From positions 124,001 to 188,000 of the forward strand of contig NZ_SLXU01000002.1 in the NCBI RefSeq assembly GCF_004343505.1: DNA of 64,000 bases, given 5' to 3'. The DNA comes from Rhodovulum bhavnagarense (GTDB taxonomy: Bacteria; Pseudomonadota; Alphaproteobacteria; Rhodobacterales; Rhodobacteraceae). Position 1 is the first letter of the stretch, and the number at the start of each line of letters is the position of its first letter. The position numbers and the translations under genes were made by a program. The notes below the pieces were generated by a model that was given only the letters and a program-made list of their open reading frames with translations, searched no databases and had not been told where the DNA came from. This document shows, piece by piece, positions 32,618-44,051 of this stretch.

Positions 32618-34249
32618 CTAAGGGATCGCCTTGGCCCCACCATCGCCGCCGGCCCCTGCGATCATCGCCGCCGCGCGTTCGCCGATCATCATGGCGGGCG
32701 CGCCGGTATTGCCGCCGATCACCCGCGGCATGACCGAGGCGTCCACCACGCGCAGCCCTTGCAGACCGCGCACGCGCAGCTGGGGGTCCACCACCGCCAT
32801 CTCGTCGCGGCCCATCCTGCAGGTGCCCACCGGGTGATAGATCGAATCGGCACGTGCGCGGATATCGGCGGCAAGCGCCGCATCGCTGCCGTCATGGGGA
32901 TACAGCCGTCCGCCCCGCCAGGGCGCCAGCGCCTGCGCGCCCAGAACCCGCTCCATGATCCTGGCGCCGCGCATCAGCGTGGCCAGATCCTCGGGATGGG
33001 ACAGGAACGCCGGGTCGATCCGCGGGGGATCGGCGGGGTTGCGGCTGACCAGCCCCACGCTTCCCCGGCTTTGGGGCCGCAGCGCGCAGACATGGCAGCT
33101 ATAGCCGTCGGCCAGGTGCAGCCGGCGCATGTGGTCGTCCTCGATCCCGATCACGAAATGCAGTTGCAGGTCGGGCCGGTCCAGCCCCGGCCGCGAATGC
33201 ACGAAGGCCCCGGCCTCGGCATAGGGGGTGGCGAACAGCCCCTCGCCGGTCTTGCGCCATTTTCCGGCCGCCCGGCCCAGCCGGACCAGCCCGCGCGGGT
33301 TCAGCCCCACCACGTCGCGGCGCCGCGAGCGGTGCAGGATCGTGTAGTTCAGGTGATCCTGCAGGTTCTGCCCCACACCGGGCAGCACATGCACCGGCGC
33401 GATCCCATGGGCGGCCAGTTCGTCCTCTGGCCCGATGCCCGAAAGCAACAGCATTTGGGGCGAGTTGAAGGCGCCGCCCGACAGGATCACCTCGCCCCGC
33501 GCCGCGATCTTGCGGCGACGGCCGTTTCGCCGGACCAGAACGCCCGCGGCGCGGCCCGCCTCGATCAGCACCCGTTCGGCGCGCGTTCGGGTCAGCACCG
33601 TCAGGTTCGCCCGTCCCAGCGCCGGGAACAGATAGGCGGCCGCGGCCGAACACCGTTCGCCCTTGCGCTGACCTTGCCGGAACTGCTTGACCTGGAACAG
33701 CCCCGCGCCCGCCTGTTCCGGCCCGTTGAAATCGTCGTTGCGGGGGATCTGGGCCTCGGCACAGGCCTCGACGAAGGCGCGGGAAATCCGGCGCGGCGCG
33801 CTTTGGTCGCTGATCTGCACGGGACCGCCGCCGCCATGCCAGTCGTCGCCACCGCGCCCATTGCCCTCCAGCTGCAGGAACCACGGGCGCACGTCGGCCC
33901 AGGACCAGCCCTCGGCCCCCAGATCGGCCCATTCGTCATAGTCGCGCGGGTGGCCCCGGACATACAGCATGGCATTGATCGCGCTGGACCCGCCCAGCGC
34001 CCGCCCGCGTGGCTGAAACCCGCGCCGCCCGTTCAGCCCCGGCTGCGGGGTGGTAAGGAAGGCGTAGTTGTTGATCCGGGGCCGTCCCGAGATCATCGCC
34101 GGGATCAGCGCGGGCGCCCGGATGAAGATGTCGTCGCCGCCCCCGCCTGCCTCGATCAGGCAGACCGAGACATGCGGATCCTCGCTCAGACGCGCGGCCA
34201 GAACACAGCCGGCCGACCCGCCACCGATGATGACATGATCGAATTCCAT
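32618..34249 (-). CDS. GMC family FAD oxidoreductase (choline/alcohol dehydrogenase-like)
   Basis: Glucose-methanol-choline flavoprotein, 543 residues. The N-terminal FAD motif is VIIGGGSAGCVLAARLSE. The GMC signature 1 is RALGGSSAINAMLYVRG and signature 2 GGAFNSPQMLLLSGIGP. The catalytic His is in SIYHPVGTCRMG, and the C-terminal Asn region reads GGNTGAPAMMIGERAA. The ATG at 34249 gives the standard start; the frame is open 61 codons further. Most Rhodobacteraceae have several such enzymes for primary alcohols; no BetA-specific neighbours are present, so choline is not implied. Electrons likely go to a quinone or cytochrome. Confidence 0.92.
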   Translation of the reverse strand: MEFDHVIIGGGSAGCVLAARLSEDPHVSVCLIEAGGGGDDIFIRAPALIPAMISGRPRINNYAFLTTPQPGLNGRRGFQPRGRALGGSSAINAMLYVRGHPRDYDEWADLGAEGWSWADVRPWFLQLEGNGRGGDDWHGGGGPVQISDQSAPRRISRAFVEACAEAQIPRNDDFNGPEQAGAGLFQVKQFRQGQRKGERCSAAAAYLFPALGRANLTVLTRTRAERVLIEAGRAAGVLVRRNGRRRKIAARGEVILSGGAFNSPQMLLLSGIGPEDELAAHGIAPVHVLPGVGQNLQDHLNYTILHRSRRRDVVGLNPRGLVRLGRAAGKWRKTGEGLFATPYAEAGAFVHSRPGLDRPDLQLHFVIGIEDDHMRRLHLADGYSCHVCALRPQSRGSVGLVSRNPADPPRIDPAFLSHPEDLATLMRGARIMERVLGAQALAPWRGGRLYPHDGSDAALAADIRARADSIYHPVGTCRMGRDEMAVVDPQLRVRGLQGLRVVDASVMPRVIGGNTGAPAMMIGERAAAMIAGAGGDGGAKAIP

Positions 34250-34298
34250 GGCCGCCAGCCTAGACCATGTCGCGGCCACGGCCAGCACCCAAATCGCC

Positions 34299-34967
34299 TC
34301 AGCCGGGCCTGCCGTCCTCGAGATCCTGCCCGTTCCGGAACTGGCGCAGCAACTGCACCACTTCCTCGTCGCTGACCTGGTCGAAATCGCGGTAATACAT
34401 GCCGACCGCGCGGAAATCTCGCGGCGCCTCAAGGAAGATCAGCCGGTCTGTCATCCCTCGCATCTGCCAGATCAGGTCTTGCGGGCCAACGGGCACGGCC
34501 AGCCAGACCTCGACCGGCCCGCGCTTGCGCAAGGCTTGCAAAACGGCCCGGGCGGTCGCGCCGGTGGCCATCCCGTCATCGACCACGATCACCGTGCGAC
34601 CGGCAATTCTCTCCGGCCTGCACCCTGCCAGGTAAAGACTGCGCCGGGTCTCGATCTCGGCCAGCTTCTCTGCCACGGCATCGGTGAAATCGGCCTGGAC
34701 CAGCCCGGCATGGTCCAACAACTCCGCATTGAAAACCACCTCGCGCGCTCCGCCATCGACCACGGCGCCCGCGGCCAGTTCCGGATTGCCCGGCATGGCG
34801 ATCTTGCGCACCAGCGCCAGGTCCAGCGGTGCGCCCAGGGCACGGGCCACCGGCACTGCCACCGGTACGCCGCCACGCGGCAAGGCCAGTACCAGGGCAT
34901 TCTCCGGTTCCAGGGCCGCGACTTTCTCGGCCAGCCGACGCCCGGCCTCTTCCCGGTTATCGAACAT
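34299..34967 (-). CDS. Phosphoribosyltransferase domain protein
   Basis: Type I PRTase-fold protein, 222 residues. It starts MFDNREEAGRRLAEKVAALE and continues LVLALPRGGVPVAVPVARAL. The PRPP-binding loop TVIVVDDGMATGATARA sits near residues 133-149. Relatives are often beside alpha/beta-hydrolase genes, and their base acceptor is unknown. GGAGAGG precedes the ATG at 34967. It is 50 bp upstream of the GMC gene on the same strand, so the two may be co-transcribed. A nucleotide-salvage role is not supported beyond the fold. Confidence 0.87.
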   Translation of the reverse strand: MFDNREEAGRRLAEKVAALEPENALVLALPRGGVPVAVPVARALGAPLDLALVRKIAMPGNPELAAGAVVDGGAREVVFNAELLDHAGLVQADFTDAVAEKLAEIETRRSLYLAGCRPERIAGRTVIVVDDGMATGATARAVLQALRKRGPVEVWLAVPVGPQDLIWQMRGMTDRLIFLEAPRDFRAVGMYYRDFDQVSDEEVVQLLRQFRNGQDLEDGRPG

Positions 34968-35047
34968 TCCGCCTCTCCCTGTTCCCGACGCTGGCACATT
35001 ATGCCGCCCTTGGGGTGCCTCTCCAAGCCCCGTGCGCGCTGCGTCTG

Positions 35048-35098
35048 CTTCTTCTTGGGGGAAATACCCCGGGGGGTCTGGGGGGCGGCGCCCCCCAG
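35048..35098. terminator. Dispersed element followed by a GC-rich perfect hairpin downstream of pheT
   Basis: The repeat copy CTTCTTCTTGGGGGAAATAC begins at 35048. It is followed at 35078-35098 by CTGGGGGGCG-G-CGCCCCCCAG, a perfect 10-base-arm palindrome. It lies 25 bases past the pheT stop, so it probably ends pheT transcription. There is no U-tract. Confidence 0.75.
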
Positions 35099-35123
35099 CC
35101 TCTCCGCCCGGACCGTTCCCCGG

Positions 35124-37523
35124 TCAGCCGCGCAGGGTGCCGCCGGTGGCTTTCCCGACCTTGTCGACGATCTTGCGGCCCACGGCCTCGATCTCGTCCT
35201 CGGTCAGGGTCTTGTCCACGGGTTGCATCCGCACGGTGATGGCCAGCGATTTCTTGCCCTCGCCCAGGCTGCCGCCGATGAACTCGTCGAACACGCGGAC
35301 CTCTTCGATCAGGGCCTTGTCGGCGCCTGTCGCGGCGTTGACCACGTTGATCGCCTCGACCCCGGCATCCAGCACGAAGGCGAAATCGCGTTCCACCGCC
35401 TGCAGGTCAGAGGCTGCCAGCGCGGCCCGCGTCGCGCCCTTCTTGCGCGGCATCGGCGGTTCTTCCAGGTAGACGGTGAAGGCCATGGCGGGGCCCTTGA
35501 CGTCCATCGCCTTCAGCACCTTGGGGTGAAGCTCGCCGAACACGGCCATCACCTTTTTCGGCCCAAGGCAGATCCGGCCCGACCGGCCGGGATGCCACCA
35601 CTCCGGCGCCTCGCGCAGGATCTGCGCCTTGGCGGGCGCGCCGATGGCGGCCAGCACCGCCTCGACATCGGCCTTGGCGTCATAGACATCGACCGCCCGG
35701 CGCGAGCCAAAGGGATCGCGCGGCGCCACGCCGCCCACCAGCAGGCCCGCGACCTGGATATGCTGTTCTTCCGGTTCGGCGCCGTGAAAGGCGGGGCCGA
35801 CCTCGAACAGCGACAGGTCCATGAATCCGCGCGCCTGGTTGCGGGCCGCTGCCTGCAACAGGCCCGGCAGCAGGTCGGGCCGCATATGGCTCATCTCGCT
35901 GGAGATCGGGTTCTCCAGCGCCATCGCATCGGTCCCGCCCCCGAACAGCGCGGCGCTGTCGGCATCGATGAAGGAATAGGTGACGCATTCGTTGTAGCCC
36001 AGCGCCGCGCAGGTGCGCCGCGCCATCGCCTCGCGTTTTTGCATCGGCGTCAGGATACCGGCGGGCACCCCCACATGGGCGCGGGCCAGGCGCTTGCCCT
36101 CCAGTTTCGTCAGCGAGGCCACGCGCGCGACCTCTTCCACCAGGTCGGCCTCGCCCAGAACGTCGGGACGCCAGGACGGCACATGGGCCACATCGCCCTC
36201 CAGCCGGAAGCCCAGCGCGGTCAGGGTCGCGCGCTGTTCCTCGGCGGGGATTTCCATGCCGACCAGGCTCTCGACCCGCGCGGTGTCCAGCTTGTAGGCG
36301 CGCGACGTGTCGGGGATTTCGCCCGCGACGACCACTTCGGACGGCTCCCCGCCGCACAGGTCCAGGATCATCTGCGTCGCGGCCTCGATGCCCTGGGGCG
36401 TCCAGTCAGGGTCGATCCCCCGCTCGAACCGATAGCGCGCATCGGAATTGATCTTGAGCGCGCGGCCGGTCATCGCGGTGCGGATCGGGTCGAAATAGGC
36501 GGCCTCCAGGAACACGTTCACCGTCTGCTCAGAGCAGCCCGAAACCTCGCCGCCCATCACGCCGGCAAGGCTTTCGACCGTGTCGCCCACCGAGATCGCG
36601 GTCATGCCGGGCTGCAGGACGTATTCCTTTTCGTCGAGGGCAAGGAACCGCTCGCGCCCCTGTGCTGCATGCACCCGCAGCCCGCCCGCGACCTTGTCCG
36701 CGTCGAAGACGTGCAGCGGGCGGTTCATGTCGAAGGTAAAGAAGTTGGTGATATCGACCAGCGCCGAGATCGGGCGCAAACCGATGGCGCGCAGGCGGTC
36801 TTGCAACCACTGGGGCGAGGGGCCGTTCTTTACGCCGCGGATCACCCGGCCGTAAAACACCGGGCAGGCGCGCTCTTGCGTTTCGGGGTCGATGCTGACG
36901 GGGATCGGGCAGGGGAACTGGCCCGCGACGGGCGTGACCTGCACCGGTTTCAGCGTGCCCAGACCCCGCGCGGCGAGGTCGCGGGCGATGCCATGCACCC
37001 CCAGCGCGTCGGGGCGGTTGGGGGTGATCGCGATCTCGATCACCGGATCGACCTTGGCGGGGTCGTGTTCCGCGAGCCAGTCGATGAATTTCTGCCCGAC
37101 CTCGCCCGAGGGCAGTTCGATGATGCCGTCATGTTCGTCCGACAGCTCCAGCTCGCGTTCCGAGGCCATCATGCCATGGCTTTCCACGCCGCGGATCTTG
37201 CCCACCGAGAGGGTCACGTCGATGCCGGGCACGTAATCGCCGGGTTTCGCCAGGACCACGGTGATCCCCTCGCGCGCGTTGGGGGCGCCGCAGACGATCT
37301 GTTTCTCGCCTTCGTCGGTGTCCACCATGCAGACGCGCAGGCGGTCGGCATCGGGGTGCTGCTGCGCGCTTTTCACCTTGGCGATGGTGAAGCTGCCGAG
37401 CTTGTCGGCGGGGTTTTCCACGCCTTCGACCTCAAGGCCCAGATCGGTCAGCGCGTCGAGGATCTCGTCGAGGCTCGCCTCGGTATCGAGGTGGTCCTTC
37501 AGCCAGGAAAGGGTGAATTTCAT
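35124..37523 (-). CDS. pheT: Phenylalanine-tRNA ligase beta subunit
   Basis: Large subunit of the alpha2-beta2 enzyme that charges tRNA-Phe, 799 residues, full length. The domain order is: start MKFTLSWLKDHLDTEASLDE, EMAP/OB tRNA-binding domain (about residues 40-150), B3/B4 editing domain (from about 215, with NFFTFDMNRPLHVFDADK), B5 domain (about 405-475), core fold and a C-terminal ferredoxin-like anticodon-binding domain (AVERDFAFVLDAGVEAINVV onward). The alpha subunit gene pheS is not next to it: the next gene upstream is a 106-residue unknown after a 290-bp gap. Confidence 0.97.
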   Translation of the reverse strand: MKFTLSWLKDHLDTEASLDEILDALTDLGLEVEGVENPADKLGSFTIAKVKSAQQHPDADRLRVCMVDTDEGEKQIVCGAPNAREGITVVLAKPGDYVPGIDVTLSVGKIRGVESHGMMASERELELSDEHDGIIELPSGEVGQKFIDWLAEHDPAKVDPVIEIAITPNRPDALGVHGIARDLAARGLGTLKPVQVTPVAGQFPCPIPVSIDPETQERACPVFYGRVIRGVKNGPSPQWLQDRLRAIGLRPISALVDITNFFTFDMNRPLHVFDADKVAGGLRVHAAQGRERFLALDEKEYVLQPGMTAISVGDTVESLAGVMGGEVSGCSEQTVNVFLEAAYFDPIRTAMTGRALKINSDARYRFERGIDPDWTPQGIEAATQMILDLCGGEPSEVVVAGEIPDTSRAYKLDTARVESLVGMEIPAEEQRATLTALGFRLEGDVAHVPSWRPDVLGEADLVEEVARVASLTKLEGKRLARAHVGVPAGILTPMQKREAMARRTCAALGYNECVTYSFIDADSAALFGGGTDAMALENPISSEMSHMRPDLLPGLLQAAARNQARGFMDLSLFEVGPAFHGAEPEEQHIQVAGLLVGGVAPRDPFGSRRAVDVYDAKADVEAVLAAIGAPAKAQILREAPEWWHPGRSGRICLGPKKVMAVFGELHPKVLKAMDVKGPAMAFTVYLEEPPMPRKKGATRAALAASDLQAVERDFAFVLDAGVEAINVVNAATGADKALIEEVRVFDEFIGGSLGEGKKSLAITVRMQPVDKTLTEDEIEAVGRKIVDKVGKATGGTLRG

Positions 37524-37813
37524 CGGAACGGACGCCTGTGCAGGGGTATCGGGTTGCGCGCGTGTCTAGCCCAAAGGGGGGCGGGGGAAAAGAGGGGGGC
37601 GCGAAAGAGGGCGGCGTCTGCGCGTCCCGCACAGCCGAAGATGGCTCTGCCGCGATCTCGGCGGGTCAACAACGGGCGGATCATGGCAGCGGGCGCCTGC
37701 GATGGCCCCGCCTAGCGGCCCAGGCGCGGGATGGGCACAAGCCGGATATCGCGCTCACACCACCCCATTCGCCGTTTCGGGGGGGGCGCCTGCGGGCGGC
37801 GCCCGACCGTGTT
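37524..37813. other. Gap upstream of pheT
   Basis: About 290 bases, G-rich near pheT (runs of G at 37577-37600). It contains no convincing ORF and no visible T-box-like or attenuator structure, although a hidden leader peptide cannot be excluded. It should hold the pheT promoter. Confidence 0.5.
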
Positions 37814-38134
37814 TCAGGGGCGCCCGGCGCGCTTTTGCAATGCTGCGACGAACTCTGCCGCCGCCGCATCGTCGCGCGCCGCGCGAATGGCGGCGACATG
37901 GCTTGCGGCCGCGGGGCTGGACTTGGCGATCGCGTCGAAAAGCGGATCGTCATAGCCCCGCCTTGCGGGTGCGATGGCCGGGCGTTGGGCAACCTGTTTT
38001 GCCTCTTGCAGTTCCAGCCATTGCAGGAAGGTTTGGTAAGCCTCGACCGCCTTTTCGTATTCGGCCTCGTTCAGTGCAAGATGCCCATGGTCGAACACCT
38101 CGTCGGGTGACGGTCTGAGTGTTGGGCGTTTCAT
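37814..38134 (-). CDS. Hypothetical protein, 106 residues
   Basis: Unknown, probably all-helical cytoplasmic protein. It starts MKRPTLRPSPDEVFDHGHLA with GAGGG upstream of the ATG at 38134. A TPR-like helical pair (NEAEYEKAVEAYQTFLQWLE) is followed by a linker and an Ala-rich helical end (SHVAAIRAARDDAAAAEFVA). The frame stays open for 89 more codons upstream, but that part has no good start signal. It lies between uvrB and pheT on the same strand. Confidence 0.6.
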   Translation of the reverse strand: MKRPTLRPSPDEVFDHGHLALNEAEYEKAVEAYQTFLQWLELQEAKQVAQRPAIAPARRGYDDPLFDAIAKSSPAAASHVAAIRAARDDAAAAEFVAALQKRAGRP

Positions 38135-38474
38135 GGCCCCATCCCTCTGTTGGACAAGGCCAGCATAGCGCGAATCGGTGCGAATCGGAACTTCGAAATG
38201 CACTCTTGGGTTGTGACCGGCCATGGCAGTGGAAAACGCGGACGATTTTAGACCACAGGTTTTTGCAATCGGGCAGGTCTTGACGGGAATGTCCTTGAAT
38301 GCCTGCCTTGTCCAGGCGCCGTCGGGTCCGGGGCATTGCCGCGCCACTTCATTCCAGGACGCAATGCGCCGCCGCGTCCCGTTCGGATATGGCTTTGGCA
38401 TATGGGCCAGAGCTGCCTTGACGAAATGAGGCGCCGATCCCGGGAGAGGCGCGTTCCGGCATCGGGCCCGGCTT
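38135..38474. other. Gap between the 106-residue protein gene and uvrB
   Basis: About 340 bases. The minus-strand frame of the downstream small gene is open across most of it, but the residues show no motif and no suitable RBS was found. No RNA gene or repeat is recognised. It should contain the uvrB terminator region and the small gene's promoter. Confidence 0.45.
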
Positions 38475-40658
<2,184 letters not shown>

Positions 40659-40907
40659 GGGCGGCATCCTTGTCAGGCCCTAGACTTGTCGTCTCGTCTG
40701 CCGGGTTCAAGGCCCATCGCACGGATCGGCGCACCGGCTGGTGCGGCACCCCTCACCTGCATAGCTGAAATGGGCAAACCTGTCCGGGTGCGCATCCAGC
40801 ATGTCACCGTGGACAGGCAGGCTTGATCAACGCGATGGAAAAGATGCGCGCCATGCCAGGTCCGGGCGGGTCGGCCCGACGACACGGCGCGCGCCCTGCC
40901 GCCAGTA

Positions 40908-41336
40908 TCAGCCGATCGAGACCAGTTCGATCGCGAAGGTCAGATCCTTGCCCGCCAATGGATGATTGGCATCCAGAACGACCTGTTCCTCGGTTACCTT
41001 GGTGACCACCACGGGCATCACCTGACCATCGGGGGATTGAAGTTGCAGCCGGGTGCCCGGATCAAGCGGAATATCGTCTGGCACCTGGGCGCGCGGGATT
41101 GCCTGGCAGGCATCGGGGTCATGCACGCCATAAGCCTCGGCGCAGGGGATCTCGACGGTTTTCCTGTCGCCCGCGCTCATGCCCGGAAGCGCCTTGTCCA
41201 GGCCCGGGATGATCTCGCCCGAGCCGACGGTGAATTCCAGCGGCTCGCGCCCCTGCGAACTGTCAAAGGTGGTGCCGTCTGCCAGCGTGCCGGTATAGTG
41301 TATGCGAACCTTGTCGCCCGGTTTGACCTGGGTCAT
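40908..41336 (-). CDS. FKBP-type peptidyl-prolyl isomerase (SlyD-like)
   Basis: Proline isomerase/chaperone, 142 residues. The FKBP part begins with VKPGDKVRIHYTGTLADGTT and includes FTVGSGEIIPGLDKALPGM. The IF (insert-in-flap) domain is in the middle (about residues 68-120). The chain ends with the SlyD-typical VVLDANHPLAGKDLTFAIEL. The His-rich metal-binding tail of E. coli SlyD is absent. The ATG at 41336 has GAGAGAC upstream; the 67 extra open codons were not used. It stands alone, divergent from the operon at 41552. Confidence 0.93.
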   Translation of the reverse strand: MTQVKPGDKVRIHYTGTLADGTTFDSSQGREPLEFTVGSGEIIPGLDKALPGMSAGDRKTVEIPCAEAYGVHDPDACQAIPRAQVPDDIPLDPGTRLQLQSPDGQVMPVVVTKVTEEQVVLDANHPLAGKDLTFAIELVSIG

Positions 41337-41551
41337 CGGTCTCTCTTCTGCTTGTGGGATGAATTTGCAGAGGCCGCGCGGCGCGCAGGTGCTCTGGGTG
41401 TGGGACAAGCCTAAAGAGGTTGGGCGCGATGTAAACCCCGGACCGGCGAACCGGCCAGTCCTTTGGCGCCGCGCGGGGATCGCGGGGGCGACGGGCGATG
41501 GGGCCTTTCCCCGCCTGCGCCGCTGTGCCAGTCTCAAGGCTGGAGGACAAG

Positions 41552-42241
41552 ATGCCGATCACGACTTGCGTTTTCGATGCCTATGGGACGTTGTTCGATG
41601 TGACGGCCGCCGCCCGCCAAGCCGCGGCCGAGCCTGGCAACGGCGCGCTGAACGACGTCTGGCCGCGCCTGGCCGAGGATTGGCGGCGCAAGCAACTTGA
41701 ATATACCTGGCTCAGGGCCATTGCCGGGGCCCATGCCGATTTCTGGCAGGTAACCCAGGACGGGCTGGATTGGGCGATGGAGGCCGCGGGGCTGACCTGT
41801 GCGGAGGGATTGCGCGCACGGCTTCTGGCGCTTTACCGCGAATTGTCTGCCTTTCCCGAAGTGCATGACGTTCTTTCGGCGCTGAAGCAATCGGGCAAAG
41901 CCACGGCGATCCTGTCGAACGGATCGCCCGCCATGCTGTCCGAAGCGGTGGCCTCGGCGGCGATCGGCGATCTGTTGGACGATGTTCTCTCGGTCGAGGA
42001 TGTCGGAATCTACAAACCGCACTCCTCGGTCTACGATCTCGTGGGGAAAAGATTTCTCGTAGAAAGATCGCAGGTCCTGTTCGTGTCGTCAAATGGCTGG
42101 GACGCGGCGGCGGCGACCGGCTATGGGTTCACGACCGCCTGGGTCAACCGCGCGGGGGCGCCGGTGGACCGGATGCCATGGCGCCCGGCCCATATCATGG
42201 GTGATCTGACCGGCATTCCAGCGCTTGCAGAGGCGGGCTGA
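41552..42241 (+). CDS. Haloacid dehalogenase type II-like HAD hydrolase
   Basis: HAD-superfamily hydrolase, 229 residues, of the L-2-haloacid dehalogenase group. The nucleophile motif is VFDAYGTLFDV near residues 7-17, motif II AILSNGSPAML, the Lys motif GIYKPHSSVYDL, and the last motif FVSSNGWDAAAATGYGFTTA. These match (S)-2-haloacid dehalogenases, which displace halide from 2-halo acids. GGAGG lies before the ATG at 41552. Its stop overlaps the next gene by one base (TGATG). It is the first of seven coupled genes, so its true substrate may be an intermediate of that pathway. Confidence 0.9.
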   Translation: MPITTCVFDAYGTLFDVTAAARQAAAEPGNGALNDVWPRLAEDWRRKQLEYTWLRAIAGAHADFWQVTQDGLDWAMEAAGLTCAEGLRARLLALYRELSAFPEVHDVLSALKQSGKATAILSNGSPAMLSEAVASAAIGDLLDDVLSVEDVGIYKPHSSVYDLVGKRFLVERSQVLFVSSNGWDAAAATGYGFTTAWVNRAGAPVDRMPWRPAHIMGDLTGIPALAEAG

Positions 42242-43074
42242 TGCCGCGTTTTGCCGCCGATGACGGGGTAATGCTGGCCTATGACGACTGCGGGCAGGGC
42301 CCGGTGCTGTTATGCCTTGCGGGGCTTACCCGGAACATGGATGATTTCGAACCGGTGGTGGACCGGTTCGCCGGTCTTGCGCGCATCCTGCGGCTGGACA
42401 TGCGGGGGCGGGGCGGTTCCGACCACGATCACGATTTCATGAATTACAACCTGATCCGCGAGGGGCGCGATGCGCTGGCGCTTCTGGATCATCTGGGGAT
42501 CGCGCGGGCGGCGATCCTGGGCACCTCGCGCGGGGGGTTGGTTGCCATGACGCTGGCGGCCGGTCACAGAGACCGGTTGAGTGGTGTCTGCCTGAACGAT
42601 ATCGGCCCGATGATCGAGCCGCGCGGGCTGGCTTACATCATGGATTACCTCGGCAAACTGCCCGGCTATGCCGATTACGACGATGCGGCTGACAAGCTGT
42701 CGGTTGGCATGGCGGGGCGCTTTGTCGGTGTGTCGTGGACCCAGTGGCGCGATCATGCAAGGCGGCTGTGGATGGAAACGCCCGAGGGGTTGGCGCTGCG
42801 CTATGATCCCCGGTTACGGCACGCGGTGGCCGAGGCGTCGGCAGCGGATGCCATACCCGACCTGTGGCCGCTGTTCGAGGCGCTGAAGGATTTGCCGGTG
42901 GCGCTGATCCGGGGAGAAAATTCCGACATCCTGTCGGCCGCGACCGCCGCGGAGATGTGCCGCCGTCGTCCCGACATGATCTATGCCGAGGTGCCTGGTC
43001 GTGGGCATGTGCCCTTTCTGGACGAGCCCGAGGCGGTCACGGCGCTGGGGCTGTTTCTGGAGCTGGTGCAATGA
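42241..43074 (+). CDS. Alpha/beta hydrolase (operon gene 2)
   Basis: Serine hydrolase fold, 277 residues. The oxyanion region is PVLLCLAGLTRNMDDFEPVV, with LRLDMRGRGGSDHD and the nucleophile elbow GTSRGGLVAMTLA (Ser near residue 96). The catalytic acid candidate is in LIRGENSDILS, and the His is in VPGRGHVPFLDEP. The hydrolysed ester, lactone or ring bond cannot be named. It overlaps the HAD gene by one base and the PLP enzyme gene by four (ATGA). The pair HAD-hydrolase recurs in Rhodobacterales, from memory rather than from a search. Confidence 0.88.
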   Translation: MPRFAADDGVMLAYDDCGQGPVLLCLAGLTRNMDDFEPVVDRFAGLARILRLDMRGRGGSDHDHDFMNYNLIREGRDALALLDHLGIARAAILGTSRGGLVAMTLAAGHRDRLSGVCLNDIGPMIEPRGLAYIMDYLGKLPGYADYDDAADKLSVGMAGRFVGVSWTQWRDHARRLWMETPEGLALRYDPRLRHAVAEASAADAIPDLWPLFEALKDLPVALIRGENSDILSAATAAEMCRRRPDMIYAEVPGRGHVPFLDEPEAVTALGLFLELVQ

Positions 43075-44051
43075 ACATCGAGATGATCGAGGCCGCCGCG
43101 GCGCGGCTGGCGGGCCATGCGCGGGTGACGCCGTTATTGTCCTCGCCCTTTCTGGACGAGCTTGCAGGGCGGCGCGTCCTGGTCAAACCCGAATGCCTGC
43201 AACAGACCGGCAGTTTCAAGTTCCGCGGCGGCTGGGCGGCGGTTTCGGCCCTGCCCGATGACATCCGCGCCCGCGGCGTGATCGCGTTTTCCTCGGGAAA
43301 CCATGCCCAGGGCGTGGCCCGTGCCGCGGCCCTGCACGGAGTGCCCTCGGTGATCGTGATGCCCTCGGACGCGCCGCGGCTCAAGATCGCAAATACCCGT
43401 GCGCTGGGCGCCGAGGTGGTGCTGTATGATCGCGCAAGCGAGGATCGCGATGCGCTTGGCGCCCGGCTGGCCGAGGAACGCGGCCTGACCCTGATCAAGC
43501 CCTTTGACGAACCGCAGGTGATCGCGGGGCAGGGGACATGCGGGTTGGAAATCGCCGTGCAGGCGGCCCAGGAGGGCGTGAGCGAGGCCGATGTGCTGAT
43601 CCCCTGCGGCGGCGGCGGGCTGACCTCGGGCATCGCGCTGGCGCTTGCGGCCCGTGCGCCGGGGCTGATCGCGCGGCCGGTGGAACCGGAGGGGTTCGAC
43701 GACACCGCCCGCTCGCTGGCCTCCGGCCGGATCGAGCGGAATGCGCGGCTGGCAGGCTCGATCTGCGATGCGATCATCACGCCCAGTCCCGGAGAGGTCA
43801 CCTTTCCAATCATGCATCGGCTAGGTGGACCCGGCCTTGTCGTGACAGAAGAGGAGGCCCTGCGGGCGATGGCGGCGGCCTTTCTGCGGCTCAAGATCGT
43901 TCTGGAACCGGGCGGCGCGGTGGCTTTGGCGGCCGCGCTCTATCACCCCGCGGCCGTGGCCGGTGAGGCGGTGATCGCCGTGGCCTCGGGCGGGAATGTT
44001 GACCCCGACCTGTTTCGAATGGCGCTTGATCGCTATGGGGAGGACGCATGA
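43071..44051 (+). CDS. Threonine/serine dehydratase-like PLP enzyme
   Basis: Fold-type II PLP enzyme, 326 residues. The PLP lysine is in QTGSFKFRGGWAAV (about residue 49), the substrate loop is SSGNHAQGVA, and the phosphate-binding glycine loop is IPCGGGGLTSGIALAL. It lacks an ACT-like regulatory domain, so it resembles catabolic threonine dehydratase, serine racemase or EutB-type hydroxyectoine enzymes. A variant position is the lone EDN-less pocket, so the amino-acid substrate is not predictable. Starts at an ATGA overlap with the upstream hydrolase and ends in an ATGA overlap with the EEP gene. Confidence 0.88.
   Translation: MNIEMIEAAAARLAGHARVTPLLSSPFLDELAGRRVLVKPECLQQTGSFKFRGGWAAVSALPDDIRARGVIAFSSGNHAQGVARAAALHGVPSVIVMPSDAPRLKIANTRALGAEVVLYDRASEDRDALGARLAEERGLTLIKPFDEPQVIAGQGTCGLEIAVQAAQEGVSEADVLIPCGGGGLTSGIALALAARAPGLIARPVEPEGFDDTARSLASGRIERNARLAGSICDAIITPSPGEVTFPIMHRLGGPGLVVTEEEALRAMAAAFLRLKIVLEPGGAVALAAALYHPAAVAGEAVIAVASGGNVDPDLFRMALDRYGEDA

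Noticed and set aside
34248-37715. A 1155-codon plus-strand open frame opposite pheT and the phosphoribosyltransferase gene
   Set aside because: It covers the whole reverse complement of pheT, which has complete motifs. The translation is His/Arg/Gly/Gln-rich with no motif.
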